Positions 21,201 through 26,193 of a DNA stretch of 26,193 bases are shown one piece after another. Within the stretch, counting starts at the first letter, position 1; each line of letters starts with the position of its first letter. The DNA is from Polysphondylium violaceum (taxonomy: Eukaryota > Evosea > Eumycetozoa > Dictyosteliales > Dictyosteliaceae). Below the pieces are notes generated by a model. The model did not search any database and was not told the DNA's origin. It saw nothing but the letters and a program-made list of their open reading frames with translations. The position numbers and the translations under genes are program-made. The stretch lies in NCBI GenBank assembly GCA_000277445.1, contig AJWJ01000326.1, positions 1-26,193 of the forward strand. Direction: 5' to 3'.

Positions 21201-22559
21201 TATATGGCCTTTCTTACTGAACTCCAAAAGATGGAGAAGTTTTATCAACGTTACTCGATCGACAAACATTTGGGTCGTTGGGAATTGGCCTTGGACAATC
21301 TCAGCAGAGCTGGTTCAGAATATGATCAAGATTGTTTAGACCTCATTGTCAGCCAACGTCTTTATAAAGTTGCCTTGGACATCTATCAACAGCCACACCA
21401 AACCAAAGAAATGTTGAATAGAGTAAAAGAAATCTATGCCGATCATTTGGCTGCCTCTAATCAATTTGAAGATGCTGCCTACCTCTACTATGGCTGTGGA
21501 CAACACGCAAAGGCCCTCAAAAACTTCCAAGACGCCGGTGCTTGGGAGATGGCTATTTTGATGGCTCAAAAATTAAATTATACCCCCGAACAACTCTTAC
21601 AATTCTACAACTCGCTTGCAGACTCGATGAAGAGATTGTCTCAATTCCAAGTATCTGGTACTATCCTTGCCAACTATTGCCAAGACTATGAGTTGGCCAT
21701 CAAAACCTACTGTGAGGGCTACTATTGGAACGATGCCTACCTTGTTTGTCAAAACAATGCCGACAAGAAACCTTTGATCGACTCTATGATCCTCCCAACC
21801 ATTCAAGAGTCTTTTGGCACCCTTTGTACAGAAATTCAAGAAAACTTTGATCTCTTTAAGAAATATTCAGAGAGAATCGTTATTGTCCGTGCCACCAAGG
21901 CTGCCTATGTCCCATTGATCCTCCCCAAGGGCAGCATGGATCCCGAGACTAGCAGTATGATGAGTGGTATGAGTGGCATGTTTAGCGACGGCGGTCAATC
22001 CATCTCTAGTAGCGCCAGTAACGTCACCACCTCTTCCTACGTATCTACCTATTCCTCTCAAACTGGTACCTTTTCCACCGCCACCAAAACCCGTCTCAAA
22101 AAGAAGGAAAAGAAACAAAAGCCCAAAAAGGTCAGAATCACTGGCAAGGAAGGCAGCCCCTATGAAGAGGATTTCTTGGTTGATGAATTGAAAAAACTCG
22201 TTCCCTCTGCCAACAGACAAATGATTGTTGGCAGAACTGTAAAGACATTGGTATTGTTTGGTCTCTTTGAACAAGCCAAAAAACTCCAAACCCTCTATCA
22301 AGAATTCCTCGACCTCGTCGACAACTCTCTCACTGCCATCTCTGACTCTGCCACTGCCATCCTCCCAGAAAACAAAAAAGAAAAGGAAAGAGAATTGGAA
22401 TTGAAATCTAAATTCCTTCAACAACAAGAAGACTATCTTTTACAACAACAACAAGGTAAATCTAATCTTGTCGCTCCAACAAATGAGTTTGTTGCTATTA
22501 ATATCAAACAAGTTTTAATCACAAGAGAGAAATCAAATTGGAATATGAATATTTTTTAA
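18236..22559 (+). CDS. elp1: Elongator complex protein 1 (ELP1/IKAP), 1376 aa, three exons
   Basis: Largest scaffold subunit of the Elongator complex, which modifies wobble uridines of tRNAs (cm5U-type side chains). Exons 18236-18385, 18497-18643 and 18726-22559 join in phase 0; introns are 111 and 82 nt. The start MRNITRLTEF follows the family's usual opening (MRNL...), and I reject the open stretch from 18209, which begins with GTG. The N-terminal half contains WD40 beta-propeller blades (MSWSPDYELFILA, WRGDGQFFVVS, WRPSGSLIAV, MQWSPDSEILALQ). The C-terminal half is alpha-solenoid/TPR (RWELALDNLSRAG, FEDAAYLYYGCGQHAKAL, YELAIKTYCEGYYWNDAYLV), with a lysine-rich patch KKKEKKQKPKKVR corresponding to the tRNA-binding basic region. 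A short Asn-rich insert lies in the middle. C-ending codons are frequent in the first two thirds. AATAAA begins three bases after the stop. Confidence 0.96.
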
Positions 22560-22885
22560 AAAATAAATTTATATTTGTTATTATTTAAATCTAGATATAA
22601 AATATGTAGGGTGTATTGCAGGATTACAAAAAATCACTTTATTTTCACACCACACACAAATCTAACCCCAGGAATTGACATTATTGACATTTTTTGACGT
22701 TGCAATCACATGATTTGTTTTTTTTTTTTTTTTACATTTTTTTTAAAAAAAAAGTCTAGAAATCGGGATTTTCATTTTTTTTTTATTCTCTCCCTTCATT
22801 GAGTAATCGATTTTTTTTTTTTTTTTTAGTAAGAGGTGTTTTGGGATCACTTAGGAAACAAAAGGACATAATAAGTATATAAAAG
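22560..22885. other. Intergenic: ELP1 3' end and SWEET promoter
   Basis: This 326 bp spacer has several long T runs, a T8A9 block followed by GTC (22737-22756), and TATATAAAAG directly before the SWEET start codon. No gene was recognised. Confidence 0.5.
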
Positions 22886-23945
22886 ATGACCTCTGCTCAA
22901 GTTTTTTCAGTCATTTTGTCAGTGCTTGGAAATATTTTATCTACTTTATTATCTCTATCTTCAATGTATGTTTTTTTTAAACAGCACATAAAATTTTTAA
23001 AAAAGATATTTTTTTATTTTTTTTGTATAAACACTTGATCAAATATTTTAAATACTAAATATATGTAAACTCTATAGAAAACAATTTATTCTTATTGATA
23101 AAACAAGGAATGTAGGAAACTTTAATATATATCCTATTATTATGTTATGTGCAAATTCTTTAGCATGGGTTTGTTATGGTATGAGTATGCTTCGTGCAAC
23201 AGTTATTCCTGTCAATGCATTTGGTTTACTTATTACTCTTTATTATTTTATTGTTTATTATGGAGCCGTTCCTGACTATCATAAAGTATTTATTATAATT
23301 CTGTTGATGATGATTGACTATTTTTATACTAATTAATAATAATAATTAATAATAGAGAAGAATGTTGGCTTTAATTTTCTTTGGATTAATGTCAACAACC
23401 ATTGTTTTTATTATCCTTGTTATGTTGATGGTTAAAGACCGTGATGTACAAGGCCCTATTTTAGGTTACACTTGTAATGTTATTCTTTTTGGTTTTTATT
23501 TTGCTCCCATTATTTCATTAGTATGTATAATAGTAGAGTAGGAGTATTGGAGATATATGTAGTCATACTAATGAAATCTCATCATTAATTATAATTTTCA
23601 TCTATTTAGTATGGGGTTATTAAAAGTAAAGATACATCAAGTATTAATTTTCCTTTAGCAATAGTACAATTGTTTGCGTCTATCGTATGGGTTGCTTTTG
23701 GTTATTTGGTTGGAGATGCATTTATTTGGGTACCCAATTCAGTTGGTGCATTTTTAGCAGCAGTTCAATTAGTCATATTTATTTATATAAACAAGTTTTA
23801 CAAATCATATAAATCATCACCATCTTCAATATCTGAAGGTACGGTTGCATTTATAAATGAAACATCTCCCCCAGTTTCAGAGGAAGATATTAATTTGGAT
23901 TACAAATACAAACATGTAGAAGAAGATGAAGATACTCCCATTTAA
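22886..23945 (+). CDS. SWEET-family sugar transporter (MtN3/saliva), 262 aa, four exons
   Basis: A seven-helix uniporter for mono- or disaccharides made of two three-helix bundles joined by a linker helix. Exons 22886-22965, 23078-23285, 23356-23520 and 23610-23945 join in frame to 262 residues; introns are 112, 70 and 89 nt. Family marks: NSLAWVCYGM in the first bundle and VWVAFGYLVGDAFIWVPN in the second; conserved substrate-pocket Asn at residue 73 (VIPVNAFG) and Asn194 (WVPNSVG); the PLAIVQLFASI stretch before TM6; and YKSYKS at the end of TM7. The C-terminal 45 residues are hydrophilic and acidic, as in other SWEETs. TATATAAAAG sits directly against the ATG, so the leader must begin further upstream or the true promoter is elsewhere. 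The gene is tail to tail with protein phosphatase 5. Confidence 0.93.
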
Positions 23946-24325
23946 ACTTTTCAAATATATTATTTTACACGATATACTCAATATTGATGGAGATAGAAAA
24001 AAAAAAAGAGAGGTATAAAGAGATTAATATTTCTCTCTTCCTATAAAATCGTCACCACCTCCCTTTCCCCTCAATATTTATTTAAAAACCAATAAAGCTT
24101 ATAAATCAATACCAAAACATAGTGTTGCGAATTGGTTAAAAGAAACTCAATCTGACAAGATGATCCTTACTCTATAACATAGGGTTATCATGATCAATGT
24201 TTTTAAAACCCAAAAATGATGATAATCGATTTATTTATTTATTTATATTTTATTTCTCTCCTCTCTTATTATTATACTATCGTATTTAAAGAATAATTTA
24301 CATCCAGTGATGATAAATCAATTAT
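23946..24325. other. Intergenic between SWEET and PP5 3' ends
   Basis: A 380 bp convergent spacer. AATAAA occurs in the middle (about 24089), TTTATT runs near 24230-24250 would serve the minus-strand gene, and about 24120-24205 is a little less AT-rich with ATGATC repeated and a short ATAAC/GTTAT hairpin. I could not assign an RNA family to it. Confidence 0.5.
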
Positions 24326-26096
24326 TTAAAAGTAATTGTTTTTACAATAAGCCATTGGAGCAATGGGTGGATGTGAAACATGACCAAAGGTAGTGATTTT
24401 AATTTTCTCTGGACCAATATTGATAAACGAACCAAGATTACCACTTTGATCACAATAATTGGGAGCAGAGAAAACAGTGATAAGGGCACCATTGTCATCG
24501 ATTTGGTAACCTTTTTCCTTTACTTCGTGAGATCTAATAATACCGGAAAGATTGTTATCTTTAAGGAATTTTCTAGTTACATCGGGACCAAAGTAATAAC
24601 CAACACCTCTTGATGAAGGGGCAATACCTGGAGTTGGTTGAGGATCAGACCATAAAAGACATTGGAACAATTCCTTGTCATTACCTTCTGGGGCATTTCT
24701 TTTAATCTTTCTAATGTCATCAAGTGTAACGCCATCCTTACCAAACAAACCACCATGAACAACCATAAATGATTTATCGAGTACAAAAGCCAATGGGAAC
24801 CAAAGAAAGAGTTCACTAAATAAATCATAAATCAACTCTGAATATTTACTAACGACCTCTCCTTGGAAACCATAGAAACGATTCATATCGGTTGATTCAT
24901 GATTACCTCTAGTTAAATGCATATGATTTGGATATAGTAATTTAAATGCTAATAAACATAAAATAACTTCTAAACTAAAACTACCTCTATCAACAAAATC
25001 ACCATTAAATAAATATGGTTTATCCTATGATTATTATTAAGTAAGTAAGTCAGTGATACATGTTATATAGTATATATCTTATACATACTTGAGAAGGGAA
25101 ACCATTAATTTCAAAAATATGTAATAAATCATAATATTGACCATGAGTATCACCACAAATTGTAATCTTTTGAGTAGTTTCAGTATCAATATCAACAAGG
25201 GAAGGAAGTTGTTTAAACATTTCAAATGATTGTTTTAAAATCTTTGCAACATATTTTTTATGAAGGAATTTTTGTTGTTTCATGTGTTCTACTAATTCAT
25301 AAACAAATTCTTTAGTAATAGTTTCACCTTTAAAATGTGGTCCTTGATATGAATCATCTACAACTATAATATATATGTATATCTATTATTAGTATATATG
25401 TATTGTATAGAAATAGTTTATAAGATTAATACAATACCCATAGATTCATAATCTAAATTTTCAAAATGACTCTCAGTTGTAACGAGAATAGCTTCTTCAA
25501 AAAGTTTAGTTTTAATAAGAGTTGTGCATAGCTTAAGTTTAGTTTTAGCTTCATTGTCTGATGGTGATTTTTTTAAAAGATCTTGAAAATTCTTTTTAGC
25601 ATCATCATAGTTGCCAAGTGCTAGATTTGCAGATCCTAAACGATAGTATGCTTTAATGTAATTTGGGTCCAACTCATTTGCTTTGATGGCATCTTGAAGA
25701 GCACTAACAAAAAATTCTTTTTTAAAGTTTGAAAATGATCTATTTGAATATAAAATAGCGGTTGGATGATACTTTATAGCTTTGCTGTATAACTGAATAG
25801 CTTCATCATAGCTTTGTTCTATGATAGAGTTGTATGTGTACGTGTTAGTTAATATATCAATCAATTGTCGTCATGCCACTAACACTATAGTTACCTCCAA
25901 AGAATTTATTAGCCTTTACTTTAAATTCATCAGACTTTTTCATTAGATCCTCTTTGGAGAGTGAAAGAATCTCTTGTTCGATACTTGATTCTTCTTGAGA
26001 AACAATGCTAGCGACATCAGGTAAACCTGCTGTGGTAGATCTATTGTTTTCTTCTTTTTGTCTTCTTGGTATTTCAATCACTTCAACAATACCCAT
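24326..26096 (-). CDS. ppp5: Serine/threonine protein phosphatase 5 (TPR + PP2A-like catalytic domain), 518 aa, four exons
   Basis: PP5 is a metal-dependent Ser/Thr phosphatase held inactive by its own TPR domain and activated when the TPRs bind HSP90 or lipids. Exons 26096-25895, 25818-25438, 25363-25089 and 25024-24326 join in frame to 518 residues; introns are 76, 74 and 64 nt. The N-terminal 67 residues are a charged leader longer than in animal PP5. Three TPR motifs follow (FKVKANKFFGEQSYDEAIQL, ILYSNRSFSNFK, AYYRLGSANLALGNYDDA), then the linker and catalytic domain with GDTHGQ (265-270), GDFVDRG (294-300), GNHES (326-330), VHGG (about His376) and SHEVKEKGY. All metal and catalytic residues I can check are present. 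The ATG at 26096 is preferred over an upstream GTG. The N-terminal extension distinguishes it slightly from the 499-aa human protein. Confidence 0.96.
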
Positions 26097-26193
26097 CTTG
26101 TCCCTCTTTGTTTTCACAATCTAATACTGCTGATACAATTTGTATATTTTCGCCCCCTGATTATTTTTATTTGGAAAAAAAAAAAAAAATTTT

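Noticed and set aside
21867-22427. 186-aa antisense frame in the ELP1 3' part
   Set aside because: It lies wholly inside conserved ELP1 coding sequence and reads as low-complexity Phe/Gly/Leu, typical of antisense to Lys/Glu-rich codons.
24120-24205. Possible snoRNA or other small RNA between SWEET and PP5
   Set aside because: ATGATC repeats and a CTGA are present, but a proper box C/D pair with terminal stem cannot be laid out, and no conserved RNA motif was found.
1-26193. tRNA genes, CRISPR arrays, bacterial operon features
   Set aside because: No cloverleaf with a T-arm GTTCGA-type core, no spaced direct repeats and no bacterial gene structure; the genes carry eukaryotic introns throughout.

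Overview
The window looks like nuclear DNA of a social amoeba (Dictyostelia). Intergenic DNA is extremely AT-rich with long A and T runs. Introns are short (64-159 nt), AT-rich and start with GTA. One large protein carries Asn-rich tracts, and the gene set includes comitin, an Lvs-type BEACH protein and a Galpha subunit. Coding GC is higher than I would expect for D. discoideum, with many C-ending codons in ELP1 and eIF2B-epsilon, so another dictyostelid is more likely. I cannot name the species. Exon structures were worked out by hand from reading-frame continuity, splice sites and family knowledge.

Left part (1-7 kb): the last codons of a + strand EF-1alpha gene, a short decayed coding remnant on the - strand, then a three-exon BEACH/WD40 gene on the - strand reading out of a 1.3 kb intergenic region. 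Middle (7-12.2 kb): a four-exon Galpha gene on +, a 1.5 kb empty AT-rich spacer, a divergent profilin-like gene on +, and comitin on -, tail to tail with the profilin-like gene. Centre (12.7-17.4 kb): pyruvate kinase (three exons) and eIF2B-epsilon (five exons), both on -. Right part (18.2-26.2 kb): Elongator subunit ELP1 (three exons) and a SWEET-type sugar transporter (four exons) on +, then protein phosphatase 5 (four exons) on -, tail to tail with SWEET.

Most of the window is conserved housekeeping content. Translation is over-represented: EF-1alpha, eIF2B-epsilon and ELP1. The last two are divergently transcribed from an 831 bp region. That region holds the most unexplained structure in the window: a 140-bp imperfect fold-back sequence with perfect 13-bp ends, and 69 bp beyond it a perfect 10-bp inverted repeat made of two opposed TATAAAA boxes. 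No tRNA, rRNA or CRISPR was recognised, and no intact transposon.
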